This document shows, one piece after another, positions 46,798 through 57,482 of a DNA stretch of 64,000 bases. The notes beneath the pieces are model-generated. The model made no database searches. It was not told where the DNA came from and worked only from the letters and a program-made list of their open reading frames with translations. The stretch is from positions 124,001 through 188,000 of the forward strand of contig CAIMFJ010000008.1 in the NCBI GenBank assembly GCA_903840355.1. Direction: 5' to 3'. The DNA is from an uncultured Opitutia bacterium (GTDB lineage: Bacteria; Verrucomicrobiota; Verrucomicrobiia; Opitutales; UBA953). Numbering within the stretch: position 1 is the stretch's first letter; every line of letters starts with the position of its first letter. Both the position numbers and the translations under genes were made by a program.

Positions 46798-47325
46798 ATG
46801 AAAACCCTCCGTCACCTCGCCCTACTCCCCCTGGTAGCCGCTGCTGCCCATGCTTACACCATCGAATTCGAATTGGGTAAGAGCAACCCCTCGTCGTTGG
46901 ACAACTCCAGCGTCGTTGGTCTCAATGTTGCTACCGGTATTGGTTCCAGCGATTTCGAAATCGGTGCTAACCTCACCTCCTTCGACGTCTCGAACTCTGC
47001 CGTCAACGCTTCCAGCACCGCGCGCGATGCTTCGATCGACCTGACCTACAACCTCAACTCCAGCAAGGGTGGCATTCGTCCTTACGTGGGCGTGGGCTTA
47101 GGTTATGCTTGGTTCTCGAACAACAGCTCGAGCAACGCCGCTAACTTCTCCGGCTCCTGCTTAACGACCGCTGCCTTCGTCGGCATCCGTTTCGCCCTCT
47201 CCGACACCGTGGATATCAACTTCCAAGCTCGTAACGTTGAATTGCTCGACGCCAAGACGGTAGGTAACGGCAAGCACACCGTGAATGACTGGCAGTCCAT
47301 CGCCGGCATTCGCTTGAAGTTCTAA
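46798..47325 (+). CDS. Outer-membrane beta-barrel protein
   Basis: A 175-residue protein with a signal peptide cleaved after AHA (about residue 19). The rest alternates polar and hydrophobic residues as in a small eight-stranded barrel, with GGIRPYVGVGLGYAWF typical of OmpA-like/OMP_b-brl proteins. It ends in the barrel-type terminus AGIRLKF with a final aromatic residue for BAM recognition. The codon usage is notably uniform, suggesting high expression. A strong terminator follows. Confidence 0.86.
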   Translation: MKTLRHLALLPLVAAAAHAYTIEFELGKSNPSSLDNSSVVGLNVATGIGSSDFEIGANLTSFDVSNSAVNASSTARDASIDLTYNLNSSKGGIRPYVGVGLGYAWFSNNSSSNAANFSGSCLTTAAFVGIRFALSDTVDINFQARNVELLDAKTVGNGKHTVNDWQSIAGIRLKF

Positions 47326-47346
47326 GTCGACTTTAAGCTCTAAAAC

Positions 47347-47378
47347 AAAGGCCACCAACGTAAGTTGGTGGCCTTTTT
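47347..47378. terminator. Bidirectional intrinsic terminator
   Basis: A perfect 13-bp stem (AAAGGCCACCAAC at 47347-47359 with its complement at 47364-47376) with a GTAA loop is followed by a T-rich stretch on the plus strand. On the minus strand GTTTTA follows, so it may also end the convergent esterase transcript. Confidence 0.93.
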
Positions 47379-47398
47379 ATTGGCAATCTTGCAGAGGC

Positions 47399-48256
47399 TT
47401 ACGGGGTCAAAAGGCCGCGATCTTTCAACCAAGCACCGAGGACGTTGGTCCATTCGCGGGCAGCAAGGCAACGCTCCGAGGCGCCCCAACCGTGACCCCC
47501 TTTAGCCCACACGTGCACTTCTGCACTGCCGCCCATCGATTTCAGTTTAGCCGCTAAAGCCATCGAGCCTTCGGCGGGGTAACCATCATCCGCACTATGG
47601 GCAAAGAAAGCAGGTGGGAGAGGCTTTTGACTGACGGCGGGAATCACACCGTCGGGGCCATCACGCAACGTGCTATCAGGTTTATCTTTTTCAAAAAGGT
47701 AAGCGGGGTAAACCATCACCGCAAAATCAGGACGAGGGGCACCAGCTTCCGCAGGAGCGTACGCCACGCGCGCCGCTAAATTACCACCCGCCGAGAAACC
47801 CAAGATGCCCACCTTCTTCGCATCACCATTCCATTCCGCAGCCCGAGCACGCACGATTTCCAAAGTCTTGCGTGCATCCATCACAGGTACCACCCATGGC
47901 TTCAGCGGATCACGACGTGGTACGCGATAACGCAAAACCACCGCCGCACAGCCTAGAGCATTTAAACGCTGAGCCACTGTGACGCCCTCATGCTGCTCGG
48001 CTAAAATACCATAGCCACCTCCCGGACAAATAATCACCAAAGGCGAACCGGGTTTAGCAGCAGGCCAAGGAACGAATTCTGGGATAAAGACATCCCCGCG
48101 GTGTGAGTCCTTCGTGATGGTGCCTTTTAAATCAGCGCCTGGCTTGGGAGTAAGGGTTTCGGCCGGCGGAGTGCCGTCCCACACGGGAATCGGAGCTAAG
48201 GGTTCAGCCATCAGGGAAAGGGTCATCAAACCGACTAAGGCGGCTAAGGTTTTCAT
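47399..48256 (-). CDS. Secreted alpha/beta hydrolase (esterase, BD-FAE/acetylxylan-esterase-like)
   Basis: A 285-residue exported protein with a signal sequence ending LMAEPL. The alpha/beta hydrolase core has ICPGGGYG (oxyanion), nucleophile Ser155 in GFSAGG, Asp223/224 in HSADDGYP and His255 in GGHGWG. This subgroup includes carbohydrate esterases that release acetyl or feruloyl groups from plant polysaccharide; the true substrate is not shown. It is transcribed alone. Confidence 0.86.
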   Translation of the reverse strand: MKTLAALVGLMTLSLMAEPLAPIPVWDGTPPAETLTPKPGADLKGTITKDSHRGDVFIPEFVPWPAAKPGSPLVIICPGGGYGILAEQHEGVTVAQRLNALGCAAVVLRYRVPRRDPLKPWVVPVMDARKTLEIVRARAAEWNGDAKKVGILGFSAGGNLAARVAYAPAEAGAPRPDFAVMVYPAYLFEKDKPDSTLRDGPDGVIPAVSQKPLPPAFFAHSADDGYPAEGSMALAAKLKSMGGSAEVHVWAKGGHGWGASERCLAAREWTNVLGAWLKDRGLLTP

Positions 48257-48291
48257 CTTAATCTTAACCTACATTAAATGACTTTGTTCCC

Positions 48292-48324
48292 AAACAAAAA
48301 CGGCACCGTGATTACGGTGCCGTT
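48292..48324 (-). terminator. Intrinsic terminator of the FKBP gene
   Basis: An 11-bp stem AACGGCACCGT/ACGGTGCCGTT (48299-48309 with 48314-48324) with a 4-nt loop is followed on the minus strand by T-rich sequence. It lies 22 nt after the FKBP stop. Confidence 0.87.
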
Positions 48325-48345
48325 GCAAGAAGCTGATTTTAAGGA

Positions 48346-49095
48346 TTACTTGAAATCGACCAATTCGACTTCGAATTCCAAGACCGCACCACCAGGGATG
48401 GGACCTTGACCGCGCTCGCCGTAAGCGAGAGCTGCCGGAGCGAAGAGCACGATTTTGCCACCCTTAGCAATGAGTTGCACGCCTTCGGTCCAAGCAGGAA
48501 TCACTTGGCTCAAGGGGAACTCGGTTGGCTCGTTATTACGAGTCGTGGTGGAATCAAAGACCTTACCGTCGATGAGCTTGCCCGTGTAGCGGCACTTCAC
48601 CGTGGAATCTTTGGTAGGCTTCGCACCCGAACCAGCTTCCACAATCTTGTAGCGCAAACCCGAAGCGGTCTTCGTGAAAGACTTGTCGGCATCGATTTTG
48701 GCTAAGAAAGCTTCGTTCTCTTTCGCAAAGCGACCAGCCTTGGCACCCGCGCGTTCGCTCAAGAACTTTTGCGCAGAGTTGATGAAAGCTTCATCAGGCT
48801 TGAAGCTAGGCTGCTCACCTTTAGCGGCGGCACGGATCCCGGCCAACATCGAGGCGAATTCCTCTTCCGTAGGCTCGAGCTGACCCACCACAGCGGGCAA
48901 GTCGCTTTGCGAAACGAGGAAGAAAGCCTGCAAGTAGAAGGCTTGTTTTTGTTGTTCAGGGGTCAGTGGTTTCACTTCGGGTGTGGGTTTAGGAGAGGGA
49001 GCAGGAGCAGGGGCCGCACCAGCTGCGGGAGCGGGATCGGCGGCCTGGAGAGATGCGGCAGCCAGAGCTAACGCAGCGAGGACGGGGAGTTTCAT
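48346..49095 (-). CDS. FKBP-type peptidyl-prolyl isomerase (Mip/FkpA-like)
   Basis: A 249-residue exported protein. The signal sequence ends near LQAADP and is followed by an alanine/proline-rich linker (residues 19-45). A helical dimerisation region (about 45-135) and the FKBP domain follow (about 140-249: KTASGLRYKIVEAGSG, KCRYTGKLIDGKVFDST, AYGERGQGPIPGGAVLEF). It is not lipid-modified, since there is no lipobox cysteine. It is 21 nt downstream of carB on the same strand. Confidence 0.92.
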   Translation of the reverse strand: MKLPVLAALALAAASLQAADPAPAAGAAPAPAPSPKPTPEVKPLTPEQQKQAFYLQAFFLVSQSDLPAVVGQLEPTEEEFASMLAGIRAAAKGEQPSFKPDEAFINSAQKFLSERAGAKAGRFAKENEAFLAKIDADKSFTKTASGLRYKIVEAGSGAKPTKDSTVKCRYTGKLIDGKVFDSTTTRNNEPTEFPLSQVIPAWTEGVQLIAKGGKIVLFAPAALAYGERGQGPIPGGAVLEFEVELVDFK

Positions 49096-49116
49096 GGTAT
49101 TAGGGATGTATCGAAA

Positions 49117-52100
49117 TTAGGACCGCAGGGGAAGCACCTTTGCGTGCTCTTGGAGAGAATTAACCGTCAAGGCCCGCTGACGTAAGGACTTAATCCCCAT
49201 GACTGCGGCCCGGGCGGCATTCATCGTCGAGGCCATGTAAACCCCGCGTAAAACAGCCTCCGAACGCATCGCGTTCTCATCCTTGCGCGGCAACATACCT
49301 GCCGCCGTGTTTACAATCATCTGCATCTGTCCGTTCTTCAAGAGATCGAGGACGTGCGGACGAGCCCCTTCAGAAATCTTACCCAAACGCGTCACCTTCA
49401 CCCCAGCGGCTTCCAGGGCGGAAGCGGTGCCGCTCGTAGAATAAATGCTGAAACCGAGGGCGACTAAATCGCGGGCGACTTCAATCGCCATGGCTTTATC
49501 GCGATCCTTCACCGACAAGAAGGCATTCCCCTTGGTAGGCAAAGCAGGCTGCGCCGCCATTTGTGCCTTAGCGTAAGCCATGCCTAAATCGTCATCCACG
49601 CCCATCACTTCACCAGTCGAGCGCATTTCTGGCGACAAGGTCACGGGAGCACCTAAGAAGCGGCTGAAGGGGAAGACGGATTCTTTAATCGCCCAATAAG
49701 GAGGACGAATTTCTTTCGTAAATTGTAAGTCTTTCAACTTCGCCCCGAGCATGCACAGCGAAGCCAATTTCGCTAAAGGGACGCCAATAGCTTTAGAAAC
49801 AAACGGCACCGTGCGCGAAGCACGTGGATTTACTTCCAACATGTAAACCGTCTGATCTTTAATCGCGAATTGGATGTTCATCAAACCCACCACGCCTAAG
49901 CGCTTCGCTAAGGCGTGCGTGATGCGACGAACTTCGTCAATAATCGCGGGCGAAAGCGTGTGCGGAGGCAACACCATGCCGGCGTCACCCGAGTGCACAC
50001 CCGCATGTTCAACGTGCTCCAACATCCCGCCAATCACCGTAGTCTCGCCATCGGAAATCGCATCGACGTCGAGTTCAATGGCGTCTTCTAAGAACTTATC
50101 TAAGAGCACCGGCTTGCCAGGAGCGACTTCGAAGGCTTCGCGAACCACGGACTTCAGTTCATCCATACCATAGACGATGAACATCCCGCGACCGCCCAAG
50201 ACGAAGGAAGGACGGAGTAAAACGGGGAAGCCAATCTCTTCGGCATAACGATAAGCTTCGTCGAGCGAAAGGGCCGTGCGGTTCACGGGCTGACGAATGC
50301 CTAATTCAATCAAGATATCTTTGAAGAGCTGGCGGTCTTCAGCGAGGGCGATACTGCTGGGCGAAGTGCCCACCACTTTAACACCGTTCGCTTCTAAGTC
50401 CGCAGCGAGGTTTAAAGGCGTTTGGCCACCAAATTGAACAATGGCCCCAATGCATTTTTCCGTGCGGTAAATTTCCAAAATATCTTCGAGCGTCAAAGGC
50501 TCGAAATAAAGGCGGTCCGAAGTGTCGTAGTCCGTCGATACCGTTTCAGGGTTCGAATTCACCATCACGGTTTCATAGCCCGCAGAACGCAACGCATACG
50601 AAGCGTGCACGCAGCAGTAATCGAACTCAATCCCCTGGCCGATCCGATTAGGCCCGCCGCCCAAGATCATCACCTTCGGCTTGGAGGAAGGACGGACTTC
50701 CGTCTCATCTCCATAAGAAGAATAGAAGTAAGGCGTGAAGGATTCGAATTCCGCCGCACAAGTATCCACCAAACGGAAGGTCGTCTTCACCCCTGCGGTT
50801 TGACGATGCTGGTAAATTTGAGCCGGGGTTAAACCCGTCGCATGGGCAATTTGACGATCGGCAAAGCCCGCTTCTTTCGCTTGGCGCAACAAGTCATCAC
50901 TTAACTTGCTACCCGCCGCCCGCATCGCGAGTTCGAGGTCAACAATCTGACGCAACTGTTGCAAGAACCAGGGATCAATTTTGGAGAGGCCGAAAATTTC
51001 TTCATTCGTGAGCCCCGCTAACATCGCATAGCGGAGGAAGAATGGACGCTCGGGATTCGGACGCGCTAAACGACTCCGAATCTCCGTGAGGTCAGGGAAG
51101 CTGACATCCCCATGCTTACCACCACAACCGAAGCCCCAAGCGCCGACTTCCAACGAACGCAGGGCTTTCTGGAAAGATTCTTTAAAAGTACGACCGATGG
51201 CCATCGCCTCACCCACGGACTTCATCGCCGAAGTCAGCGTCGTATCCGCTCCCACAAACTTCTCGAAGGTAAAGCGCGGGATCTTGGTGACCACGTAATC
51301 AATCGTCGGCTCGAAACACGCCGGCGTCGACTTGGTGATATCATTCTTTAATTCATCGAGCGAATAACCCACCGCCAACTTCGCGGCGATTTTAGCAATC
51401 GGGAAGCCCGTGGCTTTGGAGGCCAAAGCGGATGAACGCGACACGCGGGGATTCATTTCGATCACAATCATCCGACCCGTCTCGGGGTTTACGGAGAATT
51501 GGATATTCGAACCACCCGTTTCCACGCCGACGGCACGGATAACAGCGAACGAAGCATCGCGCATCAACTGATATTCTTTATCCGTAAGCGTCATGGCTGG
51601 AGCCACCGTGATGGAGTCGCCCGTGTGCACCCCCATCGGGTCAAAGTTTTCAATGGAGCAAATGATCACACACTGATCTTTGTGATCTCGCATCACTTCC
51701 ATTTCATATTCCTTCCAGCCCAATAAACATTCTTCCACCAGCACTTCATGCACGGGCGAAGCATCTAAGCCCGCTTGCACCATGTGTTCATATTCTTCGC
51801 GGTTGTAAGCGATTCCACCACCCGTGCCGCCCAACGTGTAAGAAGGACGGATGATGATGGGAAACTGACCACCCACCACTTCGATCGATTCACGAGCCGC
51901 TTCTAAAGTTTTCACCACGCGCGAACGGGGCACATCGAGCCCGATATCGAGCATCAACTTTTTGAAAATCTCCCGGTCTTCGCCGCGTTCAATCGCCGCT
52001 TCTTTCGCGCCGATTAATTCCACCCCATATTTAGCCAACACTCCCGTGCGAGCGAGTTTAAGCGAAAGGTTGAGCGCCGTCTGACCACCCAAGGTGGGCA

Positions 52101-52359
52101 GCAGGGCATCGGGCCGTTCCTTGGCAATGATGCGTTCTACCGACTCGACGGTGAGCGGTTCCACGTAGGTGACATCTGCCGTTTCCGGATCAGTCATAAT
52201 CGTAGCGGGATTGGAATTCACCAGCACCACGCGATATCCTTCTTCGCGCAGGGCTTTACAGGCTTGCGTGCCTGAATAATCGAATTCGCAGGCTTGGCCG
52301 ATGATGATCGGGCCAGAGCCAATGATGAGGATGGTGCGGATATCGGTCCTCTTGGGCAT
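49117..52359 (-). CDS. carB: Carbamoyl-phosphate synthase large subunit CarB
   Basis: CarB makes carbamoyl phosphate for arginine and pyrimidine synthesis, using ammonia delivered by CarA. The 1080-residue protein is complete. It opens [23 protein letters not shown]-grasp half 1 (about 130-400) and half 2 (about 680-935) each show their glycine-rich loops ([17 protein letters not shown]), with an oligomerisation region between them and an MGS-like allosteric domain at the end. carA is not adjacent. It is divergent from folB. Confidence 0.97.
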   Translation of the reverse strand: MPKRTDIRTILIIGSGPIIIGQACEFDYSGTQACKALREEGYRVVLVNSNPATIMTDPETADVTYVEPLTVESVERIIAKERPDALLPTLGGQTALNLSLKLARTGVLAKYGVELIGAKEAAIERGEDREIFKKLMLDIGLDVPRSRVVKTLEAARESIEVVGGQFPIIIRPSYTLGGTGGGIAYNREEYEHMVQAGLDASPVHEVLVEECLLGWKEYEMEVMRDHKDQCVIICSIENFDPMGVHTGDSITVAPAMTLTDKEYQLMRDASFAVIRAVGVETGGSNIQFSVNPETGRMIVIEMNPRVSRSSALASKATGFPIAKIAAKLAVGYSLDELKNDITKSTPACFEPTIDYVVTKIPRFTFEKFVGADTTLTSAMKSVGEAMAIGRTFKESFQKALRSLEVGAWGFGCGGKHGDVSFPDLTEIRSRLARPNPERPFFLRYAMLAGLTNEEIFGLSKIDPWFLQQLRQIVDLELAMRAAGSKLSDDLLRQAKEAGFADRQIAHATGLTPAQIYQHRQTAGVKTTFRLVDTCAAEFESFTPYFYSSYGDETEVRPSSKPKVMILGGGPNRIGQGIEFDYCCVHASYALRSAGYETVMVNSNPETVSTDYDTSDRLYFEPLTLEDILEIYRTEKCIGAIVQFGGQTPLNLAADLEANGVKVVGTSPSSIALAEDRQLFKDILIELGIRQPVNRTALSLDEAYRYAEEIGFPVLLRPSFVLGGRGMFIVYGMDELKSVVREAFEVAPGKPVLLDKFLEDAIELDVDAISDGETTVIGGMLEHVEHAGVHSGDAGMVLPPHTLSPAIIDEVRRITHALAKRLGVVGLMNIQFAIKDQTVYMLEVNPRASRTVPFVSKAIGVPLAKLASLCMLGAKLKDLQFTKEIRPPYWAIKESVFPFSRFLGAPVTLSPEMRSTGEVMGVDDDLGMAYAKAQMAAQPALPTKGNAFLSVKDRDKAMAIEVARDLVALGFSIYSTSGTASALEAAGVKVTRLGKISEGARPHVLDLLKNGQMQMIVNTAAGMLPRKDENAMRSEAVLRGVYMASTMNAARAAVMGIKSLRQRALTVNSLQEHAKVLPLRS

Positions 52360-52477
52360 ACGTTGTGCGACTGTCAGCGACCCTTGGAAGGGTGGTCAAG
52401 TGGGGACTTCTAACAAATGCAAGTTAGCCGTTCGGATGACGCTTGCACCTAGGGTGCCAGAATGCCTTTATCAGGTC

Positions 52478-52840
52478 GTGGACATCATCCGGATTGCAGG
52501 CATTAAGTCATTTGGCCACCATGGCGCCCTTCCCGAAGAAAAACGGCTAGGCCAACGGTTTACCGTGTCCGTCGACCTTGAAGTCGACACCCGTCCAGCC
52601 GCCGCGACCGATGACTTGAACAAAACGGTCGATTACGCCGAAGTGATCAGGACCGTCGAAGGCCAGCTCACCGGCAAGCCTGTCTACTTAATTGAAACCC
52701 TCGCCCAGCAAATCGCCGCCCGGATTTTGGCGACTTTCCCCGTGACCCAAGCCGTCACCGTCGAAGTTACCAAGCCTTTTGCCCCCGTTGCCGCGGAATT
52801 TGAGTCTATTTCGGTTAAAATCCGCCGGGAACGGGTGTGA
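52478..52840 (+). CDS. folB: Dihydroneopterin aldolase FolB (GTG start)
   Basis: FolB converts dihydroneopterin to hydroxymethyl-dihydropterin in folate synthesis. The 120-residue protein begins at GTG 52478 with DIIRIAGIKSFGHHGALPEE, has KTVDYAEVI, LIETLAQQIAARIL and the TVEVTKPFAP segment with the catalytic lysine. The longer open frame starting at 52301 would overlap carB and gives no family match. The GTG yields normal length. It overlaps folK as GTGA. Confidence 0.92.
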   Translation: MDIIRIAGIKSFGHHGALPEEKRLGQRFTVSVDLEVDTRPAAATDDLNKTVDYAEVIRTVEGQLTGKPVYLIETLAQQIAARILATFPVTQAVTVEVTKPFAPVAAEFESISVKIRRERV

Positions 52841-53376
52841 AACCGCGCCCCACGCAGTATATCCTCGGACTCGGTAGTAACCTCGGAAACCGGGAGGATT
52901 ACCTTGCTAAGGCCTTGAATGCCATAGGGTTAATCACTGGGACTGAAATCCTGGCGATTTCTCCCGCCGTGGACTCCGATCCGGTAGGCTACGCGGACCA
53001 ACCTAATTTCTTAAACCTTTGCTGTTTAATTACTTCGGAATTAAATGGACCCGAGCTCATCGCCCAGACTTTGGCGATTGAGGCCCAGTTGGGTCGAGTC
53101 CGCACCGCCGAACGAAACGGCCCGCGCTGCGTCGACATCGATATTCTCTTTCAAAGCCAAGGAACCATTGATTCACCAGAATTGACCCTCCCCCACCCTA
53201 GGTGGTCATCCAGAAGTTTTGTCATCATCCCCCTAAGACATCTCCTCCAGACGCCTCCCCTCGCCAACGACCCGCAATGGGCTTGGCTTAGGACGGAGGT
53301 CGCGGGACTCCCCACGAGTTCCGCCGGGCTCCGTGCATGGAACGGACCGACCCCCTGGAACCTCCCGACGTCATAA
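52837..53376 (+). CDS. folK: HPPK FolK (GTG start)
   Basis: FolK pyrophosphorylates 6-hydroxymethyl-dihydropterin. The 179-residue protein starts with GTG overlapping the folB stop. It contains YILGLGSNLGNRE near the N-terminus, FLNLCC, RNGPRCVDIDILFQ with the Mg2+-binding aspartates, and LPHPRW. The tail is longer than in E. coli. Its 3' end overlaps comEC by 40 nt. Confidence 0.93.
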   Translation: MKPRPTQYILGLGSNLGNREDYLAKALNAIGLITGTEILAISPAVDSDPVGYADQPNFLNLCCLITSELNGPELIAQTLAIEAQLGRVRTAERNGPRCVDIDILFQSQGTIDSPELTLPHPRWSSRSFVIIPLRHLLQTPPLANDPQWAWLRTEVAGLPTSSAGLRAWNGPTPWNLPTS

Positions 53377-54962
53377 CCACCGACCGTTTCGGCCATACTC
53401 CCGCCCTTTGGTTCGTCCTGCCCTTAGTCATCGGAGGCAGTTTAGACCTAGCCCTGAGTCCTCCAACGGGAACTTGCCTGCTCAGCGGACTCGGCTGTTT
53501 CCTGCTCACGACTTGGCTCATCACGAGGTCGGAAAAAATCTTCCTCCTCAGTTTCACCCTGGGCACCGTGCTCACGAGTGCGGCTTGGCATCAACTACGC
53601 GTCCCACCTACTACCCCGCTGACGTTCGCCCACCGCTACGGTGAATTTTCTCTGCTCGTCGAACAAGCGCACCCCAAACTAAAGGGCCTAGGTTGGACTG
53701 GCTTTGGCATCATCACCGATCGAGACGATGAATTATTTCGCCGTCGTGTGGCCGTGGCGGCTTACGGCCTTTGTCCCACGCCAGGAGCTGAAATTAAAAT
53801 CAGCGGACACCTTAAACCCCTGCCCCGCCAGCCCACAGGCTTTGACCGTTGGGTCCAATCGCAAGGGGCGAGTCTCAAACTCACGGGCGGAAAAACCTTG
53901 GGCACACTCATCCCCGCCTCAACGTTCCGGCAGTGGTGCCAGCACCAACAAACTTATTTAGAACAATGGTGGCGCACGTTGCCTTGGGCTGACGAGGAAG
54001 GCGGAGCATTGTTAGCCGCCACTATGTTGGGGCGCACGGCACTACTACCTGATGAAGCCCGACAAGCTTTCATGACTACTGGCACCCTGCATCTGTTTGC
54101 TATTAGCGGACTCCATATCGCCGGCATGGCGGGAGCTTTATTATGGTTCACTAAAAAACTTCGCCTACCGGAAATCCCTTCGGGCATCGTTATCTTAGGA
54201 TTACTGTGGCTCTACGTTGAAATCACCGGGGCTTCACCTTCTTCGCTCCGTGCTTGGATGATGGCACTTGTACTTTGGTTAGGTCAGCGAAACGAACGTT
54301 CTACGTCGGCCCTCCAATCCTTGGCGCTTGCTGGAACCGTGACGCTTTTAATCAGCCCCGAAGCTCTGACCGATCCGGGCTTTCAACTCTCTTACCTCGC
54401 CGTACTCGCCATCATTACCTTAGGCACCAATTTAAGTGAGGCTTTAACGCGACCTAACCTAGCGGATCGTCTCACCGCCCGCAGTGCCCCCAGTGGGTGG
54501 CAACGCCAACTGCGGACTGGACGCGACTGGCTAATTACCGCCCTGTGCGTTTCATGGTCAGCCACGATTGCTGGACTCCCCGTATCCCTGTTCTTTTTTG
54601 GACAAACAAGTTTAAGCGGGCCGGTAGCGAATCTCATCCTCGTTCCCCTTTCGGAAATCCCCTTGCTTTGCGGCCTGCTCTCCACCGCCTGTAGTTTCTG
54701 GTCTGAACTTTTACCCCTCGCAGCTTGGTGCAATGGAGTCGCGGCGGGGTGTTTAAAAATCATGACAAGCGTAGCCAACTATTTAGCCCAAATGCCTTAT
54801 ACCGTTTGGTACTTTCACGTAACGGAGCTTTGGCACGGAGCCAGCGGGGCACTCGGCGTATTGCTTGGCTGCTTAGCATTAGCGAACAACCGCCGCCTCA
54901 GCCATTTATTGGGCTTTCCCTTAATCCTATTACTCGGCTGGTTGATACTAAACCTCTACTAA
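53337..54962 (+). CDS. comEC: ComEC/Rec2-type competence membrane protein without the C-terminal hydrolase domain
   Basis: ComEC forms the inner-membrane DNA-uptake channel. The 541-residue protein has an N-terminal membrane region, a soluble OB-like part (about 95-210) and the Competence domain with LHLFAISGLHIAGM, GASPSSLRAWMMA and DPGFQLSYLAVLA. It then has several more membrane segments and ends in the membrane. The metallo-beta-lactamase domain that follows in Bacillus ComEC is absent, a common shortened form. It begins 40 nt inside folK. Confidence 0.88.
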   Translation: MERTDPLEPPDVITTDRFGHTPALWFVLPLVIGGSLDLALSPPTGTCLLSGLGCFLLTTWLITRSEKIFLLSFTLGTVLTSAAWHQLRVPPTTPLTFAHRYGEFSLLVEQAHPKLKGLGWTGFGIITDRDDELFRRRVAVAAYGLCPTPGAEIKISGHLKPLPRQPTGFDRWVQSQGASLKLTGGKTLGTLIPASTFRQWCQHQQTYLEQWWRTLPWADEEGGALLAATMLGRTALLPDEARQAFMTTGTLHLFAISGLHIAGMAGALLWFTKKLRLPEIPSGIVILGLLWLYVEITGASPSSLRAWMMALVLWLGQRNERSTSALQSLALAGTVTLLISPEALTDPGFQLSYLAVLAIITLGTNLSEALTRPNLADRLTARSAPSGWQRQLRTGRDWLITALCVSWSATIAGLPVSLFFFGQTSLSGPVANLILVPLSEIPLLCGLLSTACSFWSELLPLAAWCNGVAAGCLKIMTSVANYLAQMPYTVWYFHVTELWHGASGALGVLLGCLALANNRRLSHLLGFPLILLLGWLILNLY

Positions 54963-55007
54963 AGACAGCAGGCTTGCCATCGGTGCGTTGCCCCTAAAGT
55001 TGATTCG

Positions 55008-57482
55008 ATGCGTCTGAGTGTATTCGTGTTAGGGATTTGCCTTGGTCTAATCAATTCCAGCCTGGCGGCCAGCGAGCCTCAGGAATGGTCCGGCATCTAC
55101 CCTCAACTCGCTACCTTCAACAACGAAGGCGAATGTGGCACGGGGGCCGTCGTCCCGTGGGCTGACCGACTCTGGGTGGTTTCGTATGGACCACACCTCC
55201 CTTACGGCTCGAGCGATAAACTTTACGAAATCACTCCCGACCTCCAACAAATCGTTCATCCTGAAAGCGTCGGCGGCACGCCCGCCAATCGACTGATTCA
55301 CCGCGAGTCGCAACAACTCCTGATTGGACCTTACGTGATCGATGCCCAACGGCACGTGCGCGTGATTGCTCCTAAATTAATGCCCGGACGTCTAACGGGG
55401 ACAGCCCGTCACCTGACCGATCCCGCCCACAAAGTTTATTATGCCACGATGGAAGACGGGCTCTACGAAGTCGATGTCAACACCCTCGAAGTCACCGGCT
55501 TGATTAAAGAAATTAAAAATAATCCCAAACCAGGCCAAACCAACGAAGTGCATCCCGCCACGATTAAGTCGACGCTTCCTGGCTACCACGGCAAGGGCCT
55601 TTATTCTGGGCAAGGGCGCTTAATCATCGCCAACAATGGCGAAGACACGCCGCTCGCCCAAACCAACCCCGACATAGCCAGTGGAGCCTTGGGCGAATGG
55701 CAAGGCACGGGCAACTGGAAGCTTATCCGTCGCAACCAATTCACCGAAGTCACGGGCCCTGGTGGCATCGAAGGCAACCTCCACCCAGAACAAGACCCCG
55801 TCTGGACGATTGGATGGGACTACCGTTCGCTCATCCTTATGGTCATGGAAAACGGTCAGTGGACCAGCTACCGTCTGCCCAAAGCCAGCCACACTTACGA
55901 TGGGGCCCACGGCTGGAACACCGAATGGCCGCGTATTCGTAATATTGATACCGGCACGGACTACCTGATGACGATGCACGGGATGTTCTGGAAATTCCCG
56001 GCAACGTTTTCGGCTAAAAACTCGGCGGGCATCGCACCGCGTTCGACCTACTTAAAAATCATCGGCGACTTCGCTCGCTGGCAAAACCGCCTCGTCTTCG
56101 GGTGCGATGATGCCGCCAAATCCGAGTTCCTCAACAAGCGCCCGCTCAAAGAACACCAAGCGGCGCCGGGCCAATCGCAGTCGAACCTCTGGTTCACCTC
56201 GCTCGATACGCCCGACCGACTGGGCCCCGCACTCGGCCGGGGTAGCGTGTGGGTTGATGAAGCGGTACCAGCTGGGCAGCCTTCCGATGCCTTTCTGCTC
56301 AATGGCTTTGACCGTCGGGCACTTTATCTGGCCCACGATCGTACGGCTCCTTCAACCTTTAATCTCGAAGTCGACGTTGAAGGTCACGGGCAATGGACCG
56401 CGTGGAAAGCCGTGCAAATCGAACGTGACCAAGCGGGTACTTGGCTCGAATTACCCAGCAGCCTGCATGGTGCTTGGATTCGAGTCATTTCCCAACGCTC
56501 CCAACAAACAGCCTCGGCAACTTTCCAATACAGCAACCTCGATCATCGCGGCACTTCGCCCTCGGAGATTTTTGCTGGGCTTTCTCGGGCCAATGACCCC
56601 AACTCCCAAGGTGCCTTTGTGCTCACACGCGGCGGGAATCTTCGCACCCTCGCTGTTTTAAGCAGTCAGATTCATCAAGGTGAGACCACGCAAGGCAACC
56701 TCTATGAACTCAATGCACAGATGGAACTAGTGCCGATCAAAGATCCTAAGATTCGCGAAATCTACACCAAAAATAATCCCATCCCTCAAGGCGTCTTGAG
56801 CCTCGATGAGGCCTCTGTGATTTACGAGGAAGGTAAAACGCACTGGCGCTTACCGCGCTCGAATGAGCCAGGCTTCGATGCCTTGCTCGCGAAAAATACG
56901 CTACGCAAAGCCCGCGAAGCCGTAACGGAACGCGACCTCTTTCAAGCGCACGGAACTCTCTACGAGCTGACCGCACTTAATGCGGGTGGTGCGATTCGGA
57001 TGCGCCCCATCGCCTCCAGTCCCTTTGCCATCCATGACTTCTGTTCTTACCGCGGGTTACTCGTGCTCACGGGTATCAACCCTGAAAGCACCACTCCCAA
57101 CCATCACATCATTCGTTCCGCCGATGGCGCCGCGAGTGTTTGGGTGGGAGCTATTGACGACCTTTGGCAACTCGGCAAACCACGCGGTCACGGTGGGCCT
57201 TGGTTGAAGACGCAAGTCACTAAACAAAATCCCTCGGATCCCTACCTCTTCACTGGTTACGACCAAAAGACGCTCGTGTTAGAGAATCATGGTACCGCTG
57301 TCGCGGAGGTCACAGTAGAACTCGATGCCGCAGGCAACGGACATTTTGCCGCTTACCAAACCTTCACGGTCGCGCCGGGTGCTAAAGTCACCCACCACTT
57401 CCCCGATTGGCTCAACGCCTATTGGCTGCGCACGGTTAGTTCCACGGATGGCATTTTAAGTGCGCAACTGACCTACGAATAA
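55008..57482 (+). CDS. Large secreted protein of unknown function with an internal repeat
   Basis: I do not recognise this 824-residue protein by family. A signal sequence ends near SSLAASEP. The first ~390 residues carry repeated short strands (GRLIIANNGEDTPLA, DYRSLILMVMENGQWTSY) that suggest a beta-propeller-like fold. Residues about 393-510 and 709-824 are two copies of one ~115-residue module: both pair a PSD(A/P)(F/Y)L... segment with GFD/GYD, an (E/A)GHG/GNGH turn and an (A/N)-W-(I/L)R ending. No catalytic motif is visible. It should be periplasmic or extracellular. Confidence 0.7.
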   Translation: MRLSVFVLGICLGLINSSLAASEPQEWSGIYPQLATFNNEGECGTGAVVPWADRLWVVSYGPHLPYGSSDKLYEITPDLQQIVHPESVGGTPANRLIHRESQQLLIGPYVIDAQRHVRVIAPKLMPGRLTGTARHLTDPAHKVYYATMEDGLYEVDVNTLEVTGLIKEIKNNPKPGQTNEVHPATIKSTLPGYHGKGLYSGQGRLIIANNGEDTPLAQTNPDIASGALGEWQGTGNWKLIRRNQFTEVTGPGGIEGNLHPEQDPVWTIGWDYRSLILMVMENGQWTSYRLPKASHTYDGAHGWNTEWPRIRNIDTGTDYLMTMHGMFWKFPATFSAKNSAGIAPRSTYLKIIGDFARWQNRLVFGCDDAAKSEFLNKRPLKEHQAAPGQSQSNLWFTSLDTPDRLGPALGRGSVWVDEAVPAGQPSDAFLLNGFDRRALYLAHDRTAPSTFNLEVDVEGHGQWTAWKAVQIERDQAGTWLELPSSLHGAWIRVISQRSQQTASATFQYSNLDHRGTSPSEIFAGLSRANDPNSQGAFVLTRGGNLRTLAVLSSQIHQGETTQGNLYELNAQMELVPIKDPKIREIYTKNNPIPQGVLSLDEASVIYEEGKTHWRLPRSNEPGFDALLAKNTLRKAREAVTERDLFQAHGTLYELTALNAGGAIRMRPIASSPFAIHDFCSYRGLLVLTGINPESTTPNHHIIRSADGAASVWVGAIDDLWQLGKPRGHGGPWLKTQVTKQNPSDPYLFTGYDQKTLVLENHGTAVAEVTVELDAAGNGHFAAYQTFTVAPGAKVTHHFPDWLNAYWLRTVSSTDGILSAQLTYE

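Noticed and set aside
52301-52477. N-terminal extension of folB into carB
   Set aside because: The extension overlaps the divergent carB start and has no similarity to FolB, whose normal 120-residue length is reached from GTG 52478.
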